The notes: generated from the letters alone by a model not told the origin. Counted from the first letter of the stretch, positions 50,295 through 58,729 are shown. The stretch: 64,000 nucleotides of DNA from Winogradskyella ludwigii (GCF_013403985.1 NZ_JABFDF010000003.1:1-64000); one strand, 5' to 3'. Translations and numbers: made by a program.

Positions 50295-51503
50295 TTAGTT
50301 AAGGTTAATACCTATAACAGATGCTGATGCACTAATTTCATCTGCTAATGTAAATAAGGCTTCTACAGCTTGCATTACAGGACCAGAAAGATCATCAGAA
50401 GTTTCTTGAGTAATTAAATAATCAAAAGGCTGCGCATTGTTACCAACAATATTAACTTTAGTCATTGCATCAGTGGCAGCAACTTGTAAAGCTAATGCTT
50501 GTGCAGCGTCTTCTTGGTTTACTAAATCGTAAAAAGAAGCCCCTTCAATAGATCCGTAAGAACCGTAGATAACATTTATTACACCTTGTGCATTTGCAAA
50601 TACATCTCTGTTAGTGTTGTCAGAAAAACAAGAATGTTCATCTTCTTGTCCTAGTCCATTAATTCCATCTGTAGAATCTACAGGTGCAATCATACGCTCA
50701 GAGCTTAATTCATCACCAGCAATAAAGAAAGCACCATTAATAGCTTGTTGTAAAGCCGTATCTGTATCTAAGTTTTCAAATACAGTTCTATATGCTCCAC
50801 CAACAGCCCAAGTATTAACTAAATCTAATAAATCACTAACTAATAAGTCAGTAGAAACAGTTAAATATAAACCTCTTCTCGTTGCATCATCAGCAGTAGT
50901 ATAGTCTGTATAACTACGTTGACCAGGTAAATCATCTGCAGGTACAGTATTGTCTTGTCCCCAAAGTAAAAATTCAATAGCGTGCCATCCTGTACTAATA
51001 GATTTGTCATCTTCACCTTCATTTAATCCTGCAATTGTAGCTTCATCAATGGTTACACTAGTATCACTAATGATACTTCCATAAGTACCAGCATAATTTT
51101 CAGTACCAGATGCTACATAATCAATGTAACTTTCGTCAATTGGCCATGCATTCATTTGTCCTTCCGTACCTAAGGACCAAGAATCAGATTCTGTATCAAT
51201 TGGGCCATTAGTTTCTCTGTAAGCTTCTGTTTGTCCATAAAACTCTCTTGCAGCCAACCAAGACGTTTTTGCAGATGTAAGACCAGCTTCACTTGGGTTG
51301 GTAACAAAATTGTTAATTGCGTTTTGCATAGTTACAGCTGAGTTATAACTATCTAAATAAGATTGATATACAATATCAGCATAATTAGAAATCACTTCTG
51401 CTTTTGTAACATCAGTATTGTTACCGTTGTTATTGTTGTCGTCATCACTTGAACAAGCTAATACAAGTGATACTGCTAGTAATAGAATTGAAATTTTTTT
51501 CAT
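50295..51503 (-). CDS. Imelysin-family lipoprotein, EfeO/IrpA-like (copy 3)
   Basis: A 402-aa lipoprotein (lipobox LVLAC, Cys17, then an Asp/Asn spacer). It keeps the family motif intact: GWHAIEFLLWGQD with His174 and Glu177. Further conserved parts are GPIDTESDSWSLG, AWPIDESYIDYV and DEHSCFSDNTNRD, as in IrpA-type imelysins for iron uptake. First gene of the operon with the diheme oxidase and a second imelysin, under a consensus promoter with an operator-like motif. Confidence 0.9.
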   Translation of the reverse strand: MKKISILLLAVSLVLACSSDDDNNNNGNNTDVTKAEVISNYADIVYQSYLDSYNSAVTMQNAINNFVTNPSEAGLTSAKTSWLAAREFYGQTEAYRETNGPIDTESDSWSLGTEGQMNAWPIDESYIDYVASGTENYAGTYGSIISDTSVTIDEATIAGLNEGEDDKSISTGWHAIEFLLWGQDNTVPADDLPGQRSYTDYTTADDATRRGLYLTVSTDLLVSDLLDLVNTWAVGGAYRTVFENLDTDTALQQAINGAFFIAGDELSSERMIAPVDSTDGINGLGQEDEHSCFSDNTNRDVFANAQGVINVIYGSYGSIEGASFYDLVNQEDAAQALALQVAATDAMTKVNIVGNNAQPFDYLITQETSDDLSGPVMQAVEALFTLADEISASASVIGINLN

Positions 51504-51531
51504 TATGGTTATATGATTGTTAATTAAAAGA

Positions 51532-51561
51532 CAAAATTATTTTTTATGATTGACACAACAA
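51532..51561 (-). promoter_or_regulatory. Consensus promoter of the imelysin-diheme operon
   Basis: On the minus strand TTG (51561-51559), exactly 19 nt, TAATTTTG (51539-51532). It lies 29 nt from the ATG. Confidence 0.72.
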
Positions 51562-51564
51562 AAC

Positions 51565-51587
51565 TTATTTAGACTAAATTCAAATAA
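51565..51587. promoter_or_regulatory. Operator-like motif (Fur-like box) at the imelysin-diheme operon
   Basis: TTATTTAGA-N5-TTCAAATAA flanked by C and G, four bases upstream of the -33 TTG. Left half-site perfect, right 7 of 9. Confidence 0.6.
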
Positions 51588-51701
51588 GAAATTGATATTT
51601 ATGAATATGTGAATATTTTAACTGGTTTTTAACCATTAACAAAATTTAATACATAGCTAATTATCATTTTCTCAAAAGGTGAATAATGCAAAAAAAATGC
51701 G

Positions 51702-51709
51702 TAGATTTG
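51702..51709 (+). promoter_or_regulatory. -7 element for guaB
   Basis: TAGATTTG lies 24 nt before ATG 51733, supporting that start over the longer reading from 51679. Confidence 0.4.
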
Positions 51710-51732
51710 TTCGCAATTATATCTTAATTGCC

Positions 51733-53205
51733 ATGACAGCACACGAAAATAAAATTGTTGGAGAAGGTCTTACTTACGATGACGTACTCTTAGTTCCAGC
51801 ATATTCAGAAATACTTCCTAGAGAAGTTAGTATCAAAACAAAATTCACACGAAACATTACCATTAACATTCCTGTTATTTCAGCAGCTATGGATACGGTT
51901 ACGGAAAGTAAAATGGCAATTGCTATGGCACAAGAAGGTGGAATAGGAGTGTTACATAAAAACATGACTATTGCACAGCAAGCCGATAAGGTAAGGCGTG
52001 TAAAACGTGCAGAAAGCGGAATGATTATCGATCCTGTCACCTTACCAATGACGGCAACTGTTTTTGATGCAAAATCAAATATGGCTGAGCATAGTATTGG
52101 AGGAATTCCTATTGTAAATGAAGATGGAAAATTAAAAGGAATTGTTACTAATAGAGATCTACGTTTTGAACATGAAGGAACAAAACCAATTATTGAAGTA
52201 ATGACCAAAGAAAATTTGGTAACTGCTGCTGTTGGTACATCTTTAAAAGATGCAGAACAAATTTTACAACAAAACAAGATTGAAAAATTATTGATTGTTG
52301 ATGATAATTTTAATCTAAAAGGACTTATTACTTTTAGAGATATTACTAAAGTAACTCAAAAACCAAATGCGAATAAAGATTCTTTTGGTAGATTAAGAGT
52401 TGCTGCAGCTATTGGAGTTACTGCAGACGCTGTAGAACGTGCTTCTGCTTTAGTAAAAGCAGGTGTAGATGCTGTAATTATAGATACGGCTCATGGACAC
52501 ACCAAAGGTGTGGTGATGGTATTGAAAGACATAAAAAAGAAGTTCCCAAAGCTTGACGTTATTGTTGGAAATATAGCAACAGGTGCTGCTGCTAAATATT
52601 TAGTAGAAGCTGGAGCAGATGCTGTAAAAGTAGGGATTGGACCAGGTTCAATTTGTACAACTAGAGTAGTGGCAGGAGTTGGTTTTCCTCAGTTTTCTGC
52701 GGTTTTAGAAGTCGCTGCAGCTATTAAAGGCTCTGGAGTGCCAGTTATTGCAGATGGTGGAATTCGTTATACAGGTGATATTCCTAAAGCGATTGCAGCT
52801 GGTGCAGATACGGTAATGCTAGGTTCGCTTTTAGCAGGAACAAAAGAAAGTCCTGGTGATACGATTATCTACGAAGGAAGAAAATTCAAATCTTACAGAG
52901 GGATGGGTTCTGTTGAAGCCATGAAACAAGGAAGTAAGGATCGTTATTTTCAAGATGTTGAAGATGATATTAAGAAATTAGTACCAGAAGGTATTGTTGG
53001 TCGTGTGCCATATAAAGGTGAGTTGGTAGAAAGTATTCACCAGTTTATTGGTGGACTTAGAGCTGGAATGGGGTATTGTGGTGCTAAAGATATCGAGACG
53101 TTGAAAGAAACGGGACGCTTTGTGAAAATCACAAGTTCAGGGATTAATGAAAGTCACCCTCATGATGTAACGATTACTAATGAGTCGCCTAATTATTCAA
53201 GATAA
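51733..53205 (+). CDS. guaB: Inosine-5'-monophosphate dehydrogenase
   Basis: An enzyme of about 490 aa that converts IMP to XMP in GTP synthesis. The frame runs from 51679, but the conserved start [29 protein letters not shown] is at the ATG 51733, behind a -7 element. Two CBS domains (about 95-205) interrupt the TIM barrel. The catalytic loop [15 protein letters not shown] holds the Cys; [29 protein letters not shown] and SYRGMGS are typical. Full length. A terminator follows. Confidence 0.95.
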   Translation: MTAHENKIVGEGLTYDDVLLVPAYSEILPREVSIKTKFTRNITINIPVISAAMDTVTESKMAIAMAQEGGIGVLHKNMTIAQQADKVRRVKRAESGMIIDPVTLPMTATVFDAKSNMAEHSIGGIPIVNEDGKLKGIVTNRDLRFEHEGTKPIIEVMTKENLVTAAVGTSLKDAEQILQQNKIEKLLIVDDNFNLKGLITFRDITKVTQKPNANKDSFGRLRVAAAIGVTADAVERASALVKAGVDAVIIDTAHGHTKGVVMVLKDIKKKFPKLDVIVGNIATGAAAKYLVEAGADAVKVGIGPGSICTTRVVAGVGFPQFSAVLEVAAAIKGSGVPVIADGGIRYTGDIPKAIAAGADTVMLGSLLAGTKESPGDTIIYEGRKFKSYRGMGSVEAMKQGSKDRYFQDVEDDIKKLVPEGIVGRVPYKGELVESIHQFIGGLRAGMGYCGAKDIETLKETGRFVKITSSGINESHPHDVTITNESPNYSR

Positions 53206-53242
53206 CTAAATTCCTGCGAAAACAGAAATCTATATAAAAAAC

Positions 53243-53272
53243 AAAAACAGCATCTTTTAAGGTGCTGTTTTT
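53243..53272 (+). terminator. Terminator behind guaB
   Basis: A 12-bp stem (53243-53254 and 53261-53272) with one G.U pair favouring plus-strand RNA, a 6-nt loop and more T after. Confidence 0.85.
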
Positions 53273-53322
53273 TTGTTACTATAATAATCTAGGGGTTGTT
53301 TTAAATTTCTTTTTATGAGAAA

Positions 53323-54051
53323 TTATTCTAGTCCCTTTTTTTCAGGGTTCCAAAAAGGTTTTGTTTTTATTCGTTTGGTGTCCCAATGCAATTCTTTCCT
53401 GAAAAAATGATTTAAAGCGATACATGTTCTGCTATCGCCAGCAATATAAGCTATCGTTTTGCCCTTTAAAGTAGGAATAATTTCTTTTAATTGAACAATG
53501 ATTTCATGGTATGGATTTTCAGGTAATTCATAAAAGTTAAAAGGAAAGCGTCCATCAATATCAGAAAAGAAATCGCTTTTATCAGAATTATAGATAACAC
53601 TAACTATTTGCTTATCCTTGCCAATATTTCGGTTAATCATGTATAAATGAGAAAGGGCAGAAAGGTCTCCTATCATAATATAGCTATCGGCTGAATCATC
53701 TGCAGTAAAATTACCTTTCTTCCATTTGTAATAAACGATATCGTCTTCTTTACAATCTTTTGTCCATTTCGAGCCTACACCATTACTATGAGTAGCAATT
53801 GCTAAATCTAATGTGCCTTTTTCTTTATCAATATCCCAAATGCTATAGCTTCTTATTTTGTCTTTCATTGACAGTTCTTCTTTGCCAATACCTACAGCCA
53901 TTCTTAAGAACGCACCAGGTGTGAACGTTGCTTTACGAATGCTGTCTCCTTGAAGACGAATTCTAAAAGCACTCTTAGAAAGTGTAACCTTTTCTATAAT
54001 AGTAGCTTCCTCTAAGACTACCGTTTTTAATATATTTTCTAAAATGCTCAA
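53323..54051 (-). CDS. Siderophore-interacting-like FAD protein (SIP family)
   Basis: A 242-aa protein with an FAD-binding barrel (about 15-125; FTPGAFLRMAVGIG, IRSYSIWDIDKEKGTLDLAIATHSNGVGSKW) and a SIP-type NAD(P)H domain (about 130-242; YIMIGDLSALSHLY, IAYIAGDSRTCIALNHFFRKEL), ending PFWNPEKKGLE as in siderophore-interacting proteins. Members reduce ferric siderophores in the cytosol. Start is TTG 54051, 11 nt behind the SDR gene. No operator-like motif of the iron island precedes this operon. Confidence 0.85.
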   Translation of the reverse strand: MSILENILKTVVLEEATIIEKVTLSKSAFRIRLQGDSIRKATFTPGAFLRMAVGIGKEELSMKDKIRSYSIWDIDKEKGTLDLAIATHSNGVGSKWTKDCKEDDIVYYKWKKGNFTADDSADSYIMIGDLSALSHLYMINRNIGKDKQIVSVIYNSDKSDFFSDIDGRFPFNFYELPENPYHEIIVQLKEIIPTLKGKTIAYIAGDSRTCIALNHFFRKELHWDTKRIKTKPFWNPEKKGLE

Positions 54052-54062
54052 TGGTCTTAAAT

Positions 54063-54923
54063 TTAGTTTTGAACGTGATTTTGATGGTAAGCCTCTATTA
54101 GTTTTAATGCCGGTTTATGTGCTCTACCAGTAGCTTTTTCATAATCAGAAGGCACATCATTGGCACCATTTTTAATGCCTTCGTAAATTCCTGCTATAAT
54201 AGTTCCTAGAAACTCACCAAGCTCAGCTATTCTATCGGCTTTATAAGCTTCTACAGAAACAGCATTATAGACTAATTTTGTGCCGTAAACCTGATTAATA
54301 AAGTCTGCAAGTTGCTTTTGCGTAATCGCTTCACCTACTAAATTATAGATGTTACCATTATGTTTTTCTTCTAATAACATTTTAGCATAGGCAAGTCCCA
54401 ATTCTTCACGACTCGTATAAGTACATTTTCCTTGATCTGCACAATTTCTTATCTCACCGTCTTTTATATAGGTATCTAAATATTCTAAATCAGGTTCAAT
54501 ATAAATACCATTTCTACCAATACCCCATTGTAAACCGGAATTACGGATGTCTTCTTCCGTCTGACGATTACTTTGCACCACAGGACTAAAAGCATTGTTT
54601 TCTTCAGCACCTACAATACTCGTATAGACTATTTTTTGAACGCCGTTTTGTTTGGCTGCTTCAATGACATTTCGGTGTTGTTGTAATCTTTTCTGTGGAT
54701 CATCCATACCAGAAACTAACAATACAGTGTCTATTCCTTTTAAAGCGGCAATGAAATCTTCACGACTGTTGTAATCTCCTTTTCTGACTTCTACACCTAA
54801 GTGTTCTGCTTTTTCTGTGGTTCTTGCTATGGCTATAACATTTTCTTTTTTAGTGGCTTTTAAAAGTGCTTTTACAATGGCAGATCCTAAATGTCCGCTT
54901 GCTGATGTTACTGCAATTTTCAT
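54063..54923 (-). CDS. NAD(P)H-binding SDR, NmrA/QorB-like
   Basis: A 286-aa atypical short-chain dehydrogenase. The dinucleotide site is MKIAVTSASGHLGSAIVKALLK, followed by KGDYNSREDFIAALKGIDTVLLVSG and NGVQKIVYTSIVGA, as in NAD(P)H:quinone oxidoreductases of the QorB type. Cytosolic. Placed between a small zinc-ribbon gene and the SIP gene in one operon, probably under the AraC regulator upstream. Confidence 0.88.
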   Translation of the reverse strand: MKIAVTSASGHLGSAIVKALLKATKKENVIAIARTTEKAEHLGVEVRKGDYNSREDFIAALKGIDTVLLVSGMDDPQKRLQQHRNVIEAAKQNGVQKIVYTSIVGAEENNAFSPVVQSNRQTEEDIRNSGLQWGIGRNGIYIEPDLEYLDTYIKDGEIRNCADQGKCTYTSREELGLAYAKMLLEEKHNGNIYNLVGEAITQKQLADFINQVYGTKLVYNAVSVEAYKADRIAELGEFLGTIIAGIYEGIKNGANDVPSDYEKATGRAHKPALKLIEAYHQNHVQN

Positions 54924-54933
54924 AATTAATGGT

Positions 54934-55134
54934 TTATGAATGTTTAGATTTTAAAGCCTCTAACTCTTTTTCAAGTTGTTCTGCTTTTGTTTTAAACTTT
55001 TCAAGCGCTTTCTTCATTTGGCCAACTTTTTTTAAAGCCTCTTCATCTTGTACTGCTTGATAGGTGGTTTCTCCTTCTTTTTCTTTTATTTTAGAATAAC
55101 TGCCACATGTAGGGCATTTTGCAATGTCGCTCAT
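54934..55134 (-). CDS. Small zinc-ribbon and coiled-coil protein
   Basis: A 66-aa protein. It begins with one CPTCG knuckle (IAKCPTCGSYSKI), which needs a second pair from a partner or dimer to bind zinc. Residues about 32-66 form a Lys/Glu-rich coiled coil. It starts 88 nt from the AraC gene and ends 11 nt before the SDR start. Function unknown. Confidence 0.75.
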   Translation of the reverse strand: MSDIAKCPTCGSYSKIKEKEGETTYQAVQDEEALKKVGQMKKALEKFKTKAEQLEKELEALKSKHS

Positions 55135-55221
55135 AATATTTATTTATTACAAAGTTCTGAAAAGTACTAAAGTGGCAAAAGGTAAATGATCTGTTAAAAA
55201 TGGTAAATGTGAAACCTAAAT

Positions 55222-56085
55222 CTAAAGTGTAGATTTAAATTCCTTAGGCGAGAGACCTGTATGTTTTTTGAAAAACTTGGTGAAATTAGTGACTTCATCA
55301 AAACCATTTTGATAAGCGACTTCTTTAAGACTTATAGTACTACTAAAGATTACACGCTTAATTTCTAAGATGACGTAGTTGTCAATAAAATGCTTTGCTG
55401 TATTTAATGTGGTTGCTCTAACTATGGTGTTGAGATGTTTTGTAGATATATTTAGTAGTTGAGCGTAATCTTTGACGTTCCGTGTTTTTATATAATGTTC
55501 TTCTACCAAATTCTTGAAATTGATAAAAACACTTTGGTGTGTTTTATTGAACGTTTCATCTGAGACTTTATGAGCTTCACGCTCTAATTTTAATAAAAAT
55601 AGCTCTAATATTTTAGCAATTATTTCCTTTTGGGCGTAAGTGTATTTGCTTTGAATTTCTTCAGTTATCCGTGCTAAAAAAAAGTCGGTTAAAGTGCTGT
55701 TTTCAACTAATGGATCTGAGATATGATAGTTGTATAAATGCGAAATAAATCCGACCGAAGATTTTGAGAAATATTTTAAAATAAAATCCTCTGTAAATAC
55801 CACTAGATACCCATCGTATTGAAAATGATCTTGAAAAGCATGAACCTGACCTTTCGCAATTTTAAGTACAGAGCCTTTTTGGATGTTGTAAGTCTTTAAA
55901 TCGATTTGATGTTCACCTTTACCTTCTGTGACAATCAATAAGGCAAAAAAGGAAATTCGGTGCGGCTGATATGGATTGTGATTAGGATCTTTTTTAATTC
56001 TTGAGAATAATTCGTCTAATGAAATACATTCAATATCTGTAGCTCCTTCGCTACTTTTAAAAGCTATATTTGGGAAATGATTCAA
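55222..56085 (-). CDS. AraC-family transcription regulator
   Basis: A 287-aa regulator with a cupin-like sensing domain (about 30-150; FFALLIVTEGKGEHQIDL, KGSVLKIAKGQVHAF) and a C-terminal pair of helix-turn-helix units (about 190-287; NVKDYAQLLNISTKHLNTIVR and ISLKEVAYQNGFDEVTNFTKFFKKHTGLSPKEFK). The start is TTG at 56085 with an in-frame stop just upstream. It probably controls the genes behind it (small zinc protein, SDR, SIP). Confidence 0.9.
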   Translation of the reverse strand: MNHFPNIAFKSSEGATDIECISLDELFSRIKKDPNHNPYQPHRISFFALLIVTEGKGEHQIDLKTYNIQKGSVLKIAKGQVHAFQDHFQYDGYLVVFTEDFILKYFSKSSVGFISHLYNYHISDPLVENSTLTDFFLARITEEIQSKYTYAQKEIIAKILELFLLKLEREAHKVSDETFNKTHQSVFINFKNLVEEHYIKTRNVKDYAQLLNISTKHLNTIVRATTLNTAKHFIDNYVILEIKRVIFSSTISLKEVAYQNGFDEVTNFTKFFKKHTGLSPKEFKSTL

Positions 56086-56241
56086 TGATGACTTGATTTA
56101 TAATTTTTGAATAAAAATAACAATAAATACTGAATGTATTAGGAATTGAAAATTAGGGAATTTTGTTCTTAGTCTCAATATATTTATACCTTTAAAGCTA
56201 GTTGTAGGTAATATCGCTTAACCAACAAACTTAATTACTAA

Positions 56242-56547
56242 TCATTAAACAACGGAAAAACTATACCTCTTTTAAAGAAGCTTATATGCAAGAGAGCCAT
56301 AATATTTGCACCGATTTTTATAGATGATTTAGCCGAGGCAATTGTTGCACATTGTAGTTATACAAATATAAATGGAGTAGATTTAACTTATGCCAAAAAT
56401 TTGGGTTTGGGAGGACTCAAAGGCAATGAAGTATTTACAGACGCAAATAATCTTACAGAAACAGAACAATTAGAAGCACAAACTTTATTAGCTTATGAAA
56501 AATTTAATGACACTAGTAATGCAAAAGGAAAAAAAACTTGCAATTAA
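56242..56547 (+). pseudogene. Open frame without a start codon, probable gene remnant
   Basis: The 409-nt stretch between the AraC gene and the next gene holds a plus-strand frame open for 101 codons (stop before it at 56239-56241, stop TAA 56545-56547). It has no ATG, GTG or TTG in the first ~50 codons. Its translation looks protein-like (IFIDDLAEAIVAHC, NGVDLTYAKNLGLGGLKG, TETEQLEAQTLLAYEKF). It overlaps the start of the following gene by 53 nt in another frame. Likely the 3' part of a lost gene; I do not recognise the family. A chance open frame in AT-rich DNA remains possible. The rest of the gap shows nothing. Confidence 0.4.
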
Positions 56548-57142
56548 AAGTATCTGTATTTTACTTTTACTTTACTTTCCGACAATATCATCACAACAAG
56601 ATGATGTAAGCAGTATTATTGAGCAATCTATAGAAAATTTTAAGTATAAAAAAGACTCAATGGTATGCTCAATGAAAAGTATAGATATTACGAATATGAA
56701 ATCAGAATTAAAACATTACTATGATTTTAGGACTAAAAATAGACCGTTTTATACATTTTTCGCTATTGATAGCATTACAGGCGAAGATTATATAGATAGT
56801 ATTCCGAGTGAAAATTCAATTAAATATTGGAAAAAAAAGTATGGAGCTTTAGATAGTTTATTTACCGCAAAAGAAGTAAACCATATAATAGATGTAGAAC
56901 TTTCAGAAAGTAAAGATTATGTTTTTAATAGTAAACAGCAAAGTATGGAATGGTGTAAAGATTGCGAATGTACAAACAGAATATCTAAACCATTTTTTAA
57001 TACGAATAGAGATGTAGTGCTAGTATTGCATAGAATAAATAATAGTTATATTTCAAATCATAAGATTGCTTATATCTATCGAAAATCAGATGGAGAATGG
57101 CTTTTGTACAGCACAATAAACACTTTTGGAAGTGGATTATAA
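56519..57142 (+). CDS. Hypothetical exported protein
   Basis: A protein of about 207 aa from ATG 56519 (the frame also offers ATG 56495). The start MQKEKKLAIKSICILLLLYFPTISSQ is a signal peptide. The mature part is polar, with Asp/Ser/Lys and a WCKDCECTN Cys cluster near residue 155 that could bind metal or form disulfides. I know no family. Alone on the plus strand behind a gene remnant and followed by a long hairpin. Confidence 0.65.
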   Translation: MQKEKKLAIKSICILLLLYFPTISSQQDDVSSIIEQSIENFKYKKDSMVCSMKSIDITNMKSELKHYYDFRTKNRPFYTFFAIDSITGEDYIDSIPSENSIKYWKKKYGALDSLFTAKEVNHIIDVELSESKDYVFNSKQQSMEWCKDCECTNRISKPFFNTNRDVVLVLHRINNSYISNHKIAYIYRKSDGEWLLYSTINTFGSGL

Positions 57143-57171
57143 AAAATACTGACTACAGCAATATATAAGAA

Positions 57172-57216
57172 ATAGCAGTTAAGAGCTAAACCAAAGGTTT
57201 GGTTCTTAACTGCTAT
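57172..57216 (+). terminator. Long 21-bp hairpin behind the hypothetical gene
   Basis: Arms 57172-57192 and 57196-57216 with an AAA loop. Two pairs are G.U in plus-strand RNA. Followed by CTTTG rather than a T-run. Probable terminator for the plus-strand gene. Confidence 0.6.
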
Positions 57217-57285
57217 CTTTGTTTACAATCTGAAAAATAATTACATTTTACCTGCTACTTTTCATATACGGAGACGTTGAAAAAT

Positions 57286-57314
57286 AAAAACAGCATCAAA
57301 ATGATGCTGTTTTT
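57286..57314 (-). terminator. Terminator behind the redoxin lipoprotein gene
   Basis: A perfect 13-bp stem AAAAACAGCATCA / TGATGCTGTTTTT with an AAA loop, 25 nt from the minus-strand stop at 57339. Confidence 0.85.
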
Positions 57315-57338
57315 TTATAATTGTTATTTTAAGGAACC

Positions 57339-58109
57339 TTAAGCCTTACTAGCTTTTACAGGACATCCTATAGCTTTTGTGAAATTAGGGCTTGGTTTTT
57401 TACCTTTTTCTAAAGCCTCAATAGCGTCTTTAACGTAGTTTACTTTGACGTCTTCTGGTGATTTTGCATTATCATCTACAGTACCAATATATTGTACTTT
57501 ACGATCTGCATCTAATAAGAAAACGTGAGGTGTTCTTACAGCACCATATTGTGGATATATTTTTTGTCCTTCATCTACTAAGTAAGGAAATGTAAATCCT
57601 TTGTCTTCTGAACGTTTTTGCATTGCTGCATAGCCTTCTTTTTCGTTTTCAGGACTGTTAGGGTTAATCGCAATTACAGGATACCCTTTTGTTGCATATT
57701 CATTGTTTAATGCAATTAAACGGTCTTCATATAATACTGAAAAGGGACACTCATTACATGTAAATGTAACGATATAACCTTTTGCATTTTCAATACTAGC
57801 TAAAGAAACCATTGAACCATCTACATTCTTAAGATTAAAATCTGTAGCAACATCTCCAATGTTATAACCTCCAATTTCTTCTAAAGTTTTAGTTTGTTCT
57901 GGACTACCACCTCCTTTTGGAGGTCCTTTTCTATCGCCTCCGTGTGGTGGCCCTTTTCGGTCTCCGTCATGCGGAGGGTGTTCACCTTTATGGTCTTTAT
58001 GTTGATTTTCAGCAGAAGGTTCTCCTGTTTTATTTTCTTCATTTTTACAAGATACAAGTACACTTGCAGATAAACCAATAATGGCTATTAGGACACTGAT
58101 TCTTTTCAT
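57339..58109 (-). CDS. Redoxin lipoprotein with a His/Pro/Gly-rich spacer
   Basis: A 256-aa lipoprotein (lipobox SVLVSC, Cys21). Residues about 36-70 are a His/Asp/Lys/Gly/Pro spacer with two GDRKGPP repeats. The thioredoxin-fold domain follows (about 80-245), with FTCNECPFSVLYEDRL as CxxC site and a C-terminal Cys in AIGCPVK. It is a paralogue of the cytosolic redoxin at 14563. The spacer could bind divalent metals or only serve as a linker. A TlpA-like gene lies immediately upstream (six nt), so both belong to one operon for periplasmic redox work. Confidence 0.88.
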   Translation of the reverse strand: MKRISVLIAIIGLSASVLVSCKNEENKTGEPSAENQHKDHKGEHPPHDGDRKGPPHGGDRKGPPKGGGSPEQTKTLEEIGGYNIGDVATDFNLKNVDGSMVSLASIENAKGYIVTFTCNECPFSVLYEDRLIALNNEYATKGYPVIAINPNSPENEKEGYAAMQKRSEDKGFTFPYLVDEGQKIYPQYGAVRTPHVFLLDADRKVQYIGTVDDNAKSPEDVKVNYVKDAIEALEKGKKPSPNFTKAIGCPVKASKA

Positions 58110-58115
58110 GATTTT

Positions 58116-58658
58116 TTAATTAAGTTTTTTTATTTGGTTTTCTATGTCTTCTAAATTTTCAAAAGAGCGTTCATAAAATAAACGTTCGTTTTTGTTAAAC
58201 ATAATTGTAAATGGGATTGCACCAGACCAGTTAGGATCTATTTTATCTATCCACGCGTTAGCATCTGCATCATCCAATAGTACAACTTTTTGAGTTATGT
58301 TTTTTTTCTTTAAAAAAGGCTTAAGCTTTGTTTCAATATCTTTTGGGAAATCTAAGCTTACTAAAATGACTTCGACTTCGGGATTTTGAGCAGCGAATTG
58401 CTCAATGTATGGTAGCTCTTTGACACAAGGTGCACACCACATTGCCCAAAAATTAATGAGATAGGTTTTATCAGATTCCGTGTAAATTAAGGGTTCAAAT
58501 TGATTAAAATTGTAAACAGGAATGTCTTGATTAACGTTCGTAGTCGTATTAGATTGTAATGTTTTATCTGATTTAGTATTGTTGCAACTCAGAAAAAAGC
58601 TAAGAACTAAAACCAAATGTATTGCCGATTTGAGTGGCTTTATTTTTAATAAATTCAA
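58116..58658 (-). CDS. TlpA-like thioredoxin lipoprotein
   Basis: A 180-aa lipoprotein (lipobox FFLSC, Cys25). The thioredoxin domain (about 50-180) has INFWAMWCAPCVKELPYIEQF with the active WCAPC, and GAIPFTIMFN holds the cis-Pro. Probably a periplasmic disulfide reductase. The start is a TTG at 58658, as no ATG lies between the upstream in-frame stop and the signal peptide. In an operon with the redoxin lipoprotein. Confidence 0.88.
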   Translation of the reverse strand: MNLLKIKPLKSAIHLVLVLSFFLSCNNTKSDKTLQSNTTTNVNQDIPVYNFNQFEPLIYTESDKTYLINFWAMWCAPCVKELPYIEQFAAQNPEVEVILVSLDFPKDIETKLKPFLKKKNITQKVVLLDDADANAWIDKIDPNWSGAIPFTIMFNKNERLFYERSFENLEDIENQIKKLN

Positions 58659-58729
58659 AATGATGTATTCTATTATTTTTTGTTAGACTCCATAAAAGAC
58701 AAAAGGTTTAATGTAAAAGTGTTTTATTA

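Noticed and set aside
57881..58078. A 65-aa minus-strand ORF in the spacer of the redoxin lipoprotein
   Set aside because: It is the shifted reading of the repetitive His/Pro/Gly spacer; the lipoprotein frame has signal, CxxC and C-terminus.
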